A stretch of DNA of 64,000 nucleotides. Source: Sediminibacillus terrae. GTDB lineage: Bacteria; Bacillota; Bacilli; Bacillales; Amphibacillaceae. Positions 25,565-37,798 of the stretch are shown piece by piece (positions within the stretch are counted from its first letter, which is position 1; every line of letters starts with the position of its first letter). Below the pieces are notes generated by a model, which made no database searches, was not told where the DNA came from, and worked only from the letters and a program-made list of their open reading frames with translations. The stretch is taken from the NCBI RefSeq assembly GCF_009602435.1, contig NZ_VZDQ01000004.1:1-64000 (forward strand), in the 5' to 3' direction. A program made the position numbers and the translations under genes.

Positions 25565-27082
25565 ATGAGTGGGTTGTACAAGGTATTGATCGTTGACGAT
25601 GAAATGTTGATCAGAAAAGGGATAATCAATTATATCGACTGGGAACGGGAAGGGTTCCAAATAGCCGGGGAGGCTGCGAATGGCAAGGAAGCCATGCAGA
25701 TGATCGAAAAAGTGGAGCCCGATATTTTGATCACCGATATCGTGATGCCCGACCTCGATGGAACCGAACTCGTCAAATTGGCAAAAGCGAAATATCCCGA
25801 ATTGGAAATCATCGTATTGAGCAGTTTCGAAAACTTTGATTATGTCCGCTCGACCTTTCAAAATGGGGTGGCAGATTATATTCTCAAGCCTAAGCTCAAC
25901 GGGGAAGAATTGATCAAAACGCTGCGCAGGATAGCGCCTGCCACTAAAGGAACTGCTAAAAAGGCCGCTTCGATGGAGGAGGTGCTGGAAAAACGGATTC
26001 AAGGGTACACCTTGCCCAGCCATGAAGAACAAATGCTAAAGGATTTTCCTTATGACCGATTTTTCCTGACAGCGATTTGTTGGTTGGATTCTGACATGGA
26101 AGGACAGGTGTTGGAAAGTTTCATGAATCTGGGGGTGGATAAAAAAGCCTTGCTGCTGCCTGAAAATGAAAACGATTTCTATTTGCTGCTGATCAATTTC
26201 CCGGTTGAGCAGCAGCTATCCGTCAAGCAGGAACTGATTAACTTGACAAACGAGCATCGCGGGACCGGAAAAAATATTGCATCATTAATTAGTATGCCGT
26301 TTTCGTTTATAGATGAACTGAAAAATATCCATGAAAACAGTCTCCAGAAATTGTATAACTACCTGTTTTATTTATCAGGAGAAAGTGTCCTGATCGACGG
26401 GGAACTGCCTGAAACAGAAAAGGCAAATACGTTCCGTCTGAGTCAGTTCATCGAAGTGTTCAAACAGAAAAAGTTCGACAGCGCGATTGCTTCACTGGAA
26501 AGGCACGTGGAACAGCTAACGCAGGATTATAAACAAGATATTTTTGAGTTTAAATCATGGCTGGAAAACATCATTTTCAACATCATCGTTTTATTGGGCA
26601 ATATGAAATACCGTGTCGAGGAACTGGAACAGGGAAAATATCAGTATTTTGCCGACATCAATGAAGCTAAAACTGCCAAATCGGCAGTTGCCCGGTTTGA
26701 AGAATTCCTTGGTGTTGTTCAGTCTTTGCTTGCCGACCATACGAAGGCGGACCGTTCTCCGGGTATTCAGGCACTGCTCGACTACATCGATGAGCATTAT
26801 GCCGATTCTCTGTCATTGGGTGCATTGGCCGAGCATTTTCATTACAATCCTTCCTATTTATCCAGTTATTTCAGCACTCATTTTCATATCGGTTTCAGTG
26901 ACTATTTAAACCATGTCAGGATCGCCAAGGCAAAAGAAATTCTGGCCACAAGCAGATCATCGGTCAATCAAGTGAGCGAAATGGTCGGCTATGGGGAACC
27001 TAGCTACTTTTGCAAAGTTTTCAAACGGATAGAAGGTATGTCTCCGGGACGGTATCGCAAAAAAAGTTCAGCAAAGATGTGA
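25565..27082 (+). CDS. YesN-type response regulator with AraC output domain
   Basis: DNA-binding response regulator of the two-component pair that probably controls the beta-galactoside operon. The 505-aa protein has an N-terminal receiver domain (VLIVDDEMLIRKGI; phospho-acceptor Asp in DILITDIVMPDLDG at about residue 58; ILKPK with the conserved Lys), a long middle region of about 260 residues, and a C-terminal AraC HTH pair (SLGALAEHFHYNPSYLSSYF, then VSEMVGYGEPSYFCKVFK). ATG 25565 follows GGGAGGGAG. The kinase gene begins 9 bp after the stop, so the two are co-transcribed and lie directly upstream of the transporter and glycosidase genes. Confidence 0.92.
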   Translation: MSGLYKVLIVDDEMLIRKGIINYIDWEREGFQIAGEAANGKEAMQMIEKVEPDILITDIVMPDLDGTELVKLAKAKYPELEIIVLSSFENFDYVRSTFQNGVADYILKPKLNGEELIKTLRRIAPATKGTAKKAASMEEVLEKRIQGYTLPSHEEQMLKDFPYDRFFLTAICWLDSDMEGQVLESFMNLGVDKKALLLPENENDFYLLLINFPVEQQLSVKQELINLTNEHRGTGKNIASLISMPFSFIDELKNIHENSLQKLYNYLFYLSGESVLIDGELPETEKANTFRLSQFIEVFKQKKFDSAIASLERHVEQLTQDYKQDIFEFKSWLENIIFNIIVLLGNMKYRVEELEQGKYQYFADINEAKTAKSAVARFEEFLGVVQSLLADHTKADRSPGIQALLDYIDEHYADSLSLGALAEHFHYNPSYLSSYFSTHFHIGFSDYLNHVRIAKAKEILATSRSSVNQVSEMVGYGEPSYFCKVFKRIEGMSPGRYRKKSSAKM

Positions 27083-27091
27083 GGATGAATG

Positions 27092-28912
27092 ATGAAAAAT
27101 TTAATGAACACAATCCGGACAAACAGTCTATTTGTGAAAATGTTCCTGGTCATGGTGATCAGCATCATCGCAGTGACGGTGTTGATTACCTTCAGCACCA
27201 TCCGGATGTCGAATAATTTATTCATGGAAACGTTCAGTATTACCAATACGAAGGTGCTGAATCAAATCAAACAGCAATTTGAATCGTTCAGTTATTCGGT
27301 AGCTTTTACTACTATCAACGTCCAGGATAACGGGACGATCAAGCGGCTGCTGACAAAAGAGAACGTCAGCTCGCTGGAAGCTTCCAATTCTTTTTACACC
27401 ATCAAAGAGCAGATGGACCGGATTTTCTCAAACAATCCGAACGATGCCAACATGATTGTCCTCGGGAAAAACAAGCAATTGTTCAATATGAAATATATCA
27501 ACTGGTCGGTGTCCGCCGATGCCTTGTTTGATCACCCGATCACGAAAAAGACCAACGATCATCCAGATGAAATTCTTTATCAATTTGTGGCAGAAGGGGA
27601 ATTCACCAATGGCAGGAGGATGATCGTTGCGACAAAAGCACTCACCGAAAGCTCGACCGATAATGTATACGGCTATTTATATATACCGATTCGCGAAAAG
27701 GACTTGCGTGAGTTTTATGAAGGATATACAAGCGAGGGAAACAGTGTGCTGGTCATGAACGGGGACGGGCAAATCATATCCAGCAATCAGCAGGGATTAA
27801 TCGGAAAAACGGATCAGGAATTGCTGGCAGTTGCCAAAGAGACAGATGAAAATGGCTTGGAATACCAGGATGTTCATGTGTTTGGCAAGGATTATATGCT
27901 GCTGACTTCGTCACTGCCTGCACTGGATATGTATGTGGTCAATCTCGTCGATAAAGAGCTGGTCATCAACAATCTGGTCGATCGGAAGGAGATTGTCCTG
28001 ATCAGTATTGCGATCGTCCTGTTGGCGGTCGGCATTGTTTTCATCATTTCCAGGAGAATGACCAATTCGCTGCAGAGGCTCGTCAAGCAAATATCCGATA
28101 TGGCTAAATACGATTTTAACAAACCGGTTGATGAGAGCGGCGGTTATGAAGCCAAAAAGCTGGCGCACGCTTTCAATTACATGCTGAATGAACTGCAGGA
28201 CCACGTCCGCAACCTACTCAAGGCACAGCGTAAACAGCGGAAGTCCGAGCTGGAAGCTCTGCAGCATCAAATCAATCCGCACTTCCTTTACAATACATTG
28301 ACTTCGGTGAAATTTCTCGTCAAGGAAAACAAAAAGGAGGAAGCACTGGAGACAATCGATGCGCTCATTCCGCTGCTGCAAAATGCGCTCGGCAATGTCG
28401 ATGAAACCATCACGGTCGAACAGGAAGTAACCAACATCAAAAACTACGTATTGATCAACCAAACGCGTTATGGAGAGCAGATCAAGGTCAATACCCTCAT
28501 TGCTCCGGACTGTCTGCACTTTCATTTGCCGAAGCTGGTGATCCAGCCGTTTATCGAAAATGCTTTTTTCCATGCCTTCACGGAAAAGAAGCAGGGCTAT
28601 ATCCAGGTCTTGATCGCAAGGCGGGAAGAACAGCTGGTTTGTGAAGTCGTCGACACAGGGGACGGCATGCGGATCGACCAGATACCGAGCCGCAAAGGAA
28701 AACGACAGCTGTTCAGCGGGATCGGCGTCCGCAATGTCCATGAACGGATCCAGCTGTTGTTCGGCAAAGAATATGGGGTGGAAGTGACCAGTCAATTAAA
28801 CAAAGGGACCAAAGTGAAAATTGTGCTTCCATTGCTTGAAGAGGACGCTAAAGAAAATACCATTTCTAATAATAATACCAAGCCCCGTGTCAGCGGTGAA
28901 GAAAACTTCTAA
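27092..28912 (+). CDS. YesM-type sensor histidine kinase
   Basis: Membrane sensor kinase partner of the upstream regulator. The 606-aa protein has a membrane span at about 15-37, an extracytoplasmic sensor region to about 290, a second span (VLISIAIVLLAVGIVFII), a HAMP region (LQRLVKQISDMAKYDF), the His_kinase motif HQINPHFLYNTL with the phosphorylated His, and a C-terminal ATPase (LVIQPFIENAFFHAF; VDTGDGM; GIGVRNVHERI). The start is ATG 27092 after GAGGATGAA; ATG 27089 is also possible. The external domain probably senses a sugar or a sugar-loaded binding protein; that ligand is inferred from the downstream operon. A terminator follows. Confidence 0.92.
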   Translation: MKNLMNTIRTNSLFVKMFLVMVISIIAVTVLITFSTIRMSNNLFMETFSITNTKVLNQIKQQFESFSYSVAFTTINVQDNGTIKRLLTKENVSSLEASNSFYTIKEQMDRIFSNNPNDANMIVLGKNKQLFNMKYINWSVSADALFDHPITKKTNDHPDEILYQFVAEGEFTNGRRMIVATKALTESSTDNVYGYLYIPIREKDLREFYEGYTSEGNSVLVMNGDGQIISSNQQGLIGKTDQELLAVAKETDENGLEYQDVHVFGKDYMLLTSSLPALDMYVVNLVDKELVINNLVDRKEIVLISIAIVLLAVGIVFIISRRMTNSLQRLVKQISDMAKYDFNKPVDESGGYEAKKLAHAFNYMLNELQDHVRNLLKAQRKQRKSELEALQHQINPHFLYNTLTSVKFLVKENKKEEALETIDALIPLLQNALGNVDETITVEQEVTNIKNYVLINQTRYGEQIKVNTLIAPDCLHFHLPKLVIQPFIENAFFHAFTEKKQGYIQVLIARREEQLVCEVVDTGDGMRIDQIPSRKGKRQLFSGIGVRNVHERIQLLFGKEYGVEVTSQLNKGTKVKIVLPLLEEDAKENTISNNNTKPRVSGEENF

Positions 28913-28932
28913 AAATAATTGAACAATGACCT

Positions 28933-28958
28933 AAAGATCGTTCTAACGGTCTTTTTTT
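28933..28958 (+). terminator. Terminator after the sensor kinase gene
   Basis: Stem AAAGATCG / CGGTCTTT around TTCTAA, then TTTT. It separates the two-component genes from the transporter operon. Confidence 0.75.
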
Positions 28959-28987
28959 CCTCGATGCTATTATGGAAACAAGCGATA

Positions 28988-29003
28988 ATGATAACGCTTA
29001 CAT
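28988..29003 (+). promoter_or_regulatory. cre-like site upstream of the beta-galactoside operon
   Basis: ATGATAACGCTTACAT fits the CcpA operator consensus with one mismatch and lies 20 bp before the binding-protein start, where bound CcpA would block transcription. Motif-based inference. Confidence 0.55.
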
Positions 29004-29022
29004 TAAAGAGGGGGTAAGATTT

Positions 29023-30324
29023 ATGAATTTTGCGCACTGGAAAAAGACAGGTTTGCTTTTACTGTCTGTCGTCACGCTTCTCGCTTTGGCAGCTTGTTCC
29101 TCGGATGATGCCAGTGGAAGCTCGGATGGCGGAAATGGAGAAGAACCGGACAAAATCACGGCCTGGGCCTGGGATCCGAATTTTAACATTGCGGCACTGG
29201 AGCTTGCCAAAGATGCGTACGAAGAAGACTTGGACCTTGAAATTATAGAAAACGCACAGGACGATATCGTGCAAAAGTTAAACACAGGTCTCAGCTCCGG
29301 CAGTATGAAAGGCATGCCAAATATTGTATTGATTGAAGATCAGCGAGCTCAAAGCTTCTTGCAATCTTATCCAGATGCTTTTTATCCGATTGGCGATTAT
29401 TTCAGCACCGATGATTTCGCACCTTATAAGCTGGCTCCTACCAGTCTCGATGGAAAGCAGTACGGACTGCCGTTCGATACAGGGGTTACCGGACTGTTCT
29501 TCCGTACGGATTATTTAGAGGAAGCGGGATACAGCAAGGAGGATTTGACCGATATCACCTGGGAAAAGTACATCGAAATCGGCAAGGAGGTCAAAGCGAA
29601 AACAGGCAAAGACATGATTTCACTTGATCCGAACGACTTGGGAATTCTCCGGGTCATGATTCAAAGTGCAGGTTCCTGGTACGTGGAAGATGATGGAAAA
29701 ACTGTGAACCTGGTCGACAACGAGCCCTTGAAAAAGGCATTTGAAAACTATAAAGCGATGATCGAAGCGGACTTTGTCAAAGCCAATTCCGATTGGAGCC
29801 AGTTTATTGCTGCCTTCAACAGCGGCGATGTAGCAACCGTTCCAAGTGGTAACTGGATTGCTCCGAGTATTGAAGCGGAAGAATCTCAGGCAGGTAAATG
29901 GGAAGTCGCTCCGATTCCGCGCCTGAATTTGGAGGGAGCTGTCAATGCATCGAACCAGGGAGGAAGCTCTTTCTATGTCTTGAATATCCCTGGCAAGGAA
30001 AAAGCGGCTGAGTTCCTCGGGGCTACGTTTGGCTCGAACGAAGCGTTTTACCAGGACCTCGTACTTGATGTAGGCGCACTCGGTACGTACGCACCTGCTG
30101 CCGATGGAGAAGCATACCAGGCGGAAAATGACTACTTCAGTGGTCAACCTGTCATCGCCGATTTCTCCGAATGGACAGAGGAAATCCCGAGCGTCAACTA
30201 TGGGTTGCACACATATGCGATTGAAGACATTCTCGCCGCAGAAATGCAAAACTATCTGAAAGGCAAGGATATCGAGGATGTATTGGCCGACGCCCAGGCA
30301 CAAGCAGAATCGCAGTTGAAATAG
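29023..30324 (+). CDS. Sugar ABC transporter substrate-binding lipoprotein
   Basis: Extracellular solute-binding protein (family 1 type) anchored by a lipid. The 433-aa precursor has a signal peptide with lipobox LALAAC (Cys about residue 24), a Ser/Gly-rich linker, then the binding domain starting ITAWAWDPNFNIAALE; GLPFDTGVTGLFFRTDYLEEAG is typical of this class. ATG 29023 follows AGAGGGGG. First gene of the transporter operon; a large hairpin separates it from the permease genes. The linked beta-galactosidases suggest a beta-galactoside or galacto-oligosaccharide ligand. Confidence 0.92.
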   Translation: MNFAHWKKTGLLLLSVVTLLALAACSSDDASGSSDGGNGEEPDKITAWAWDPNFNIAALELAKDAYEEDLDLEIIENAQDDIVQKLNTGLSSGSMKGMPNIVLIEDQRAQSFLQSYPDAFYPIGDYFSTDDFAPYKLAPTSLDGKQYGLPFDTGVTGLFFRTDYLEEAGYSKEDLTDITWEKYIEIGKEVKAKTGKDMISLDPNDLGILRVMIQSAGSWYVEDDGKTVNLVDNEPLKKAFENYKAMIEADFVKANSDWSQFIAAFNSGDVATVPSGNWIAPSIEAEESQAGKWEVAPIPRLNLEGAVNASNQGGSSFYVLNIPGKEKAAEFLGATFGSNEAFYQDLVLDVGALGTYAPAADGEAYQAENDYFSGQPVIADFSEWTEEIPSVNYGLHTYAIEDILAAEMQNYLKGKDIEDVLADAQAQAESQLK

Positions 30325-30376
30325 TGCGGAGTGATGAAAAAACAATAGCTTAGCCTTGAATAGGAAAGTCCAACCA

Positions 30377-30418
30377 AAAGGGATTCTGCGAAAGCTTGTA
30401 CTTTCAAAGGGTCCCTTT
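30377..30418 (+). promoter_or_regulatory. Intercistronic hairpin between binding protein and permeases
   Basis: Two-tier stem: outer AAAGGGA / TCCCTTT, inner GAAAG / CTTTC, in the 141-bp gap. There is no long T run, so it more likely stabilises the upstream message or acts as a leaky terminator, lowering permease expression relative to the binding protein. Confidence 0.6.
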
Positions 30419-30465
30419 CTTGCACAGTCCTATATAGATTTCGCATAAGGAGGAGTTAAAAACAG

Positions 30466-31392
30466 ATGAGTAAAGTGATGAAAGAAACGGGCCTTCCCTA
30501 TACTGCCAGCAAGAAAACGCTCGGCAGGCGGTTGAAAAACAATTACATCGGCTGGCTGTTCATCTTGATAGCGGCAGCAGGAATCAGTTTGTTTTATTTT
30601 TATCCGATGCTCCGTGCATTGTTGCTCTCTTTCCAGTCCGGAATGGGAGCGAATTTGGAATATGTCGGTCTGGATAATTATGTGAGGCTGTTCAGTGATC
30701 CGACATTTATCGCCGCATTGACGAACACATTTATCTATTTGCTGATCCAGGTACCGGTCATGATTGTCCTGGCATTATTTTTTTCCGTCTTGTTGAATGA
30801 TGCGACCTTGAAGTTCAAAGGATTTTTCCGTACAGCGATCTTTTTACCATGTGTTACCTCATTGGTAGCCTATGCTGTCATATTTAAATACTTGTTCGGC
30901 GTGGATGGCCTGATCAACAAGTTTTTGATGAACTTGTCGCTTATTTCGGAACCGTTGGACTGGCTGTCCGACCCGCTTCTCGCAAAATTCACGATCATTG
31001 CAGCGATCACATGGCGCTGGACTGGGTATAACATGATTTTCTATCTGTCTGCCTTGCAAAACGTCGACCGTTCCATGTATGAAGCGGCGAAAATCGACGG
31101 TGCTTCGAGCTTGCAACAGTTCTTTTATATTACGGTGCCGATGCTGAAACCGATCATTTTGTTCACCTCCATCATTTCCACGATCGGTACGTTGCAGCTA
31201 TTCGATGAAGTCATGAACATTACCAATGGGGGACCGGGGAATGCGACTTTGTCGATTTCGATGTACATCTACAATCTTTCCTTCGAATACAGTCCGGATT
31301 TCGGTTATGCGGCAACGGTTTCTTATGTGATCGTGATTCTGGTCGTTCTCTTATCGCTCTTACAATTCAAAGTGGCAGGTGATGATAAATGA
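30466..31392 (+). CDS. ABC sugar transporter permease (MalF/GanP type)
   Basis: One of two membrane subunits of the importer. The 308-aa protein has six predicted spans starting at about residue 27 and the ABC-permease EAA loop YEAAKIDGASSLQQFFYITVPML near residue 205, which contacts the ATPase. ATG 30466 follows AAGGAGGAG. Overlaps the next permease gene by 4 bp. No ATPase gene is present here; a shared MsmX-type ATPase encoded elsewhere is the usual arrangement in Bacillaceae, which I infer. Confidence 0.93.
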   Translation: MSKVMKETGLPYTASKKTLGRRLKNNYIGWLFILIAAAGISLFYFYPMLRALLLSFQSGMGANLEYVGLDNYVRLFSDPTFIAALTNTFIYLLIQVPVMIVLALFFSVLLNDATLKFKGFFRTAIFLPCVTSLVAYAVIFKYLFGVDGLINKFLMNLSLISEPLDWLSDPLLAKFTIIAAITWRWTGYNMIFYLSALQNVDRSMYEAAKIDGASSLQQFFYITVPMLKPIILFTSIISTIGTLQLFDEVMNITNGGPGNATLSISMYIYNLSFEYSPDFGYAATVSYVIVILVVLLSLLQFKVAGDDK

Positions 31393-32204
31393 GAAAGATA
31401 AAACGGATTGCAACTTACACTTTCCTGAGTGTTGCTTCGATCGTCTCGATTTTTCCGTTTCTTTGGATGCTCGTCAGCATGACCAACAAATCTGTCGATG
31501 TTACCCAGGGACGCCTGCTGCCGGGTACGTATTTATTGGAAAACTTACAGGCGTTGTTTGACACGGTCGACATGGGGACGGCATTGCTCAATTCCACCAT
31601 CATTGCCGTGATTACCACTTTTTTGACCTTGTTGATTGGTTCACTTGCCGGTTATGGTTTCGAGATTTACCGGACGCCCGGGAAAGACAGGATATTCAAT
31701 CTCCTGCTGTTATCGATGATGATTCCGTTTGCGGCGATCATGATCCCGTTGTACCGATTATTCGGCGGCTTGCCTTTTTTCGGCATCGATACGTTGGCTG
31801 CGGCGATACTGCCGACGATCATCACTGCATTTTTCATTTTTTTCTTCCGGCAAAACACGAAGATGTTTGCCAAAGAACTGGTGGAAGCTGGAAGAATCGA
31901 CGGTTTGAGCGAGCTTGGCATCTTTTTCCGAATCTATTTACCGACAATGAAAACGTCTTATGCCGCAGCGGCAATCATTGCGTTCATGAACAGCTGGAAC
32001 AACTATTTATGGCCGTTGGTCATTCTGCAGTCACCGGAAAAGCAGACGATTCCGCTGTTGATTTCCAATCTTGGCGCCGGTTATTCTCCAGATTACGGGT
32101 TGATCATGTCAGCCATCGTGATTGCAACGCTGCCGACTGCCATCGTCTTCTTTGTGATGCAGAAGCATTTTGTAGCAGGAATGATGGGATCAGTCAAAGG
32201 ATAA
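31389..32204 (+). CDS. ABC sugar transporter permease (MalG/GanQ type)
   Basis: Second membrane subunit, 271 aa, six predicted spans, with the EAA loop VEAGRIDGLSELGIFFRIYL near residue 160. ATG 31389 overlaps the end of the upstream permease (ATGA), showing translational coupling. It is followed 26 bp later by lacZ, so uptake and hydrolysis are co-expressed. Confidence 0.93.
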   Translation: MRKIKRIATYTFLSVASIVSIFPFLWMLVSMTNKSVDVTQGRLLPGTYLLENLQALFDTVDMGTALLNSTIIAVITTFLTLLIGSLAGYGFEIYRTPGKDRIFNLLLLSMMIPFAAIMIPLYRLFGGLPFFGIDTLAAAILPTIITAFFIFFFRQNTKMFAKELVEAGRIDGLSELGIFFRIYLPTMKTSYAAAAIIAFMNSWNNYLWPLVILQSPEKQTIPLLISNLGAGYSPDYGLIMSAIVIATLPTAIVFFVMQKHFVAGMMGSVKG

Positions 32205-32218
32205 ATTTATTTACGTAG

Positions 32219-35341
<3,123 letters not shown>

Positions 35342-35719
35342 TGGGGGCGCTTTTCAGTGGATGGCGGTGAATTGGAGTTGAGTAACGAGGGAAATACCAT
35401 CCTTCACAGTTGATGAAAATGGAAAGAAGGCGTGCGGAAGAAGGAACCCCTTCACCGGTGTGATGAAGATGAAAAGGCGCACGGAAGAAGAAAACGTCTT
35501 TCATGGGAGCGGTGAAGATGAAATGGAGCAGCGCAAAACGGGGAATGAATGGTCGACGCAGAGTGCCTTTGTCTTCATTCCATGTGGATGAAGTACAACC
35601 ATCACGGAAATGAAGTATTTTTCCGTAGTCGATTCGTAACGCTGCATGAAAAAGCAACGAGCCATGCGAAAAATTCCTCTTTAAAGAAGGAAGAACGAGT
35701 CAGGAAAGGATTTGATGAA
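35342..35719 (+). repeat. lacZ-GH42 spacer with degenerate 50-bp tandem repeats
   Basis: 378-bp spacer inside an otherwise tightly packed operon. Three imperfect copies of a GA-rich unit (TGATGAAGATGAAAAGGCGC type) start at 35411, 35461 and 35511, i.e. exactly 50 bp apart. The following GH42 frame is open back to 35549 but the part before 35720 does not look like protein of that family. No independent gene seen. Confidence 0.6.
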
Positions 35720-37798
35720 ATGAAATATAATCCAGTCAGTTCGAAAATCCCGAAAATGCTTCACGGTGCCGACTACAATCCGGAGCAATGGGAGGATTAT
35801 CCCGGCATCATGGAAGAAGATATCCGCATGATGAAACTGGCAAATTGCAATGTAATGTCTGTCGGTATTTTTTCCTGGGCTAAACTCGAACCGGAAGAAG
35901 GAGTGTTCCGATTCGAGTGGCTTGACAAGCTTCTCGATAAACTTTCCGAGAATGGCCTTTACGCGTTCTTGGCGACTCCGAGCGGCGCGCGTCCGGCCTG
36001 GATGTCGGAGAAATATCAGGAAGTGCTCCGAGTCGGTCCAAACCGGGTACGTAACCTGCACGGGCTGCGACATAACCACTGTTATACTTCCGCGGTTTAC
36101 CGTGAAAAAGTGAAGACGATCAACCAAAAGCTGGCGAAACGGTATGCCGGCCACCCTGCAGTGATCGGCTGGCACGTTTCCAACGAATACGGGGGAGAAT
36201 GCCATTGTGATTTATGCCAGGAAGCATTCAGGGAATGGCTGAAAGAAAAATACGGAACATTGGATCGCTTGAATCATAGCTGGTGGACGACGTTTTGGAG
36301 TCATACGTACACCTCCTGGTCGCAAATTGAATCGCCTGCACCGCACGGGGAAACGATGGTCCACGGACTTAATTTGGATTGGAAGCGGTTCGTGACAGAT
36401 CAGACCCTCGACTTCCTTAAACAGGAGATCAAACCATTGAAAGCAGTGAAACCAGATCTGCCGGTTACCACCAATTTCATGGAGGCATTCGAGGGACTCC
36501 ATTACGGTAAGTTTGCCGATACGCTTGATTTTGTTTCGTGGGATTCGTATCCGACCTGGCATGACCCTGACGGGGATGTCGAACAGGCAGCCTGGGTGGC
36601 GATGAACCATGACATGTTTCGTTCGATCAAAGACGGACAGCCGTTTTTGTTGATGGAAAGCACACCTAGCATGACCAATTGGCAGCCAGTCAGCAAACTG
36701 AAACGTCCAGGTATGCACTTGTTGTCTTCGATGCAGGCAGTCGCGCATGGATCGGACTCTGTGCAGTATTTTCAATGGCGTAAAAGCAGGGGGTCCAGCG
36801 AGAAGTTTCATGGTGCCGTAGTTGATCACGCAGGTCACGAACATACCCGGGTGTTCCGGGAAGTAAGCAAAGTCGGGGAGACTCTTGCCAAATTGGATGA
36901 GGTTGTCGGAACCTCCGTAGAAGCAGAAGTAGCCATCATTTTTGATACGGAAAACCGATGGGCGATAAAAGATGCCCAGGGACCGCGCAATCAAGGGATC
37001 AAGTATGAAAAAACAGTCGCGGCACATTATCAGGCCTTCTGGAAGCAAGGGGTAGCTGTCGATGTCATCGATATGGAGAAGGATATTTCGAAATACAAAC
37101 TGGTGGTAGCGCCGATGCTCTATATGGTGCGGGATGGTATTGGCGAAAAAATCGAAGCATTTGTCGAGAATGGGGGTACAGTCGTCACCACCTATTGGTC
37201 GGGTATCGTCAATGAAACCGATTTGACGTTCCTCGGAGGTTTTCCCGGCCCGATTCGACGTACACTCGGCATCTGGTCCGAGGAAATCGACGCTTTGCAT
37301 GATGGGCAGAAGAACCAAATCAAGTTGAAGGAAAATACGCTTGGCTTGAATGGAGAATATACGACTGTCGAGCTTTGTGATTTGATTCATTTGGAGGGAG
37401 CGGAAGTGTTGGCGACTTACCAGGAAGATTTTTATGCCGGCCGTCCAGCACTGACGGTCAATCGTTTCGGCCGGGGAAAAGCATACTATATCGCCTCTCG
37501 CAATGAACAGTCCTTCCACGACGCCTTTTATGGAAAACTGGTGGAAGAAACTGGGGTAAAAAAGGCTCTGGAATCCAAGTTGCCGCAAGGTGTGTCGGCG
37601 CAAAGCCGGACAGATGGCAAGCATGATTACTTATTTTTTATGAACTTTGGCGGTGAAAAGCAAACCGTTGTTTTGCCTGATGGAACTTTTACTAATCTTA
37701 TTGACGGAGGCTCTGTTTCCCAGTCGATTGAAGTGCCTTCTTTCGGATTGCGACTCCTAAAACGAGAGCGGAAGGAGGGCGCCCATGCTGCAGGCTAG
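35720..37798 (+). CDS. ganA: GH42 beta-galactosidase
   Basis: Intracellular beta-galactosidase of family GH42, typically acting on galacto-oligosaccharides from galactan. The 692-aa protein shows MLHGADYNPEQW near the start, ATPSGARPAWMSEKY, the acid/base Glu in HVSNEYGGECHCDLCQ (about residue 156) within a Cys-rich segment of the zinc-cluster type, and the nucleophile in LLMESTPSMTNWQP (about residue 313). ATG 35720 lies 9 nt after AGGAAAGGA. Its stop overlaps the GH35 gene by 14 bp. No GH53 endo-galactanase is in the window, so the polysaccharide-degrading step, if any, is encoded elsewhere. Confidence 0.94.
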   Translation: MKYNPVSSKIPKMLHGADYNPEQWEDYPGIMEEDIRMMKLANCNVMSVGIFSWAKLEPEEGVFRFEWLDKLLDKLSENGLYAFLATPSGARPAWMSEKYQEVLRVGPNRVRNLHGLRHNHCYTSAVYREKVKTINQKLAKRYAGHPAVIGWHVSNEYGGECHCDLCQEAFREWLKEKYGTLDRLNHSWWTTFWSHTYTSWSQIESPAPHGETMVHGLNLDWKRFVTDQTLDFLKQEIKPLKAVKPDLPVTTNFMEAFEGLHYGKFADTLDFVSWDSYPTWHDPDGDVEQAAWVAMNHDMFRSIKDGQPFLLMESTPSMTNWQPVSKLKRPGMHLLSSMQAVAHGSDSVQYFQWRKSRGSSEKFHGAVVDHAGHEHTRVFREVSKVGETLAKLDEVVGTSVEAEVAIIFDTENRWAIKDAQGPRNQGIKYEKTVAAHYQAFWKQGVAVDVIDMEKDISKYKLVVAPMLYMVRDGIGEKIEAFVENGGTVVTTYWSGIVNETDLTFLGGFPGPIRRTLGIWSEEIDALHDGQKNQIKLKENTLGLNGEYTTVELCDLIHLEGAEVLATYQEDFYAGRPALTVNRFGRGKAYYIASRNEQSFHDAFYGKLVEETGVKKALESKLPQGVSAQSRTDGKHDYLFFMNFGGEKQTVVLPDGTFTNLIDGGSVSQSIEVPSFGLRLLKRERKEGAHAAG

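Noticed and set aside
36212-37624. 470-aa minus-strand frame opposite the GH42 gene
   Set aside because: Shadow of a strongly coding gene on the plus strand; composition and lack of SD argue against it despite its length.
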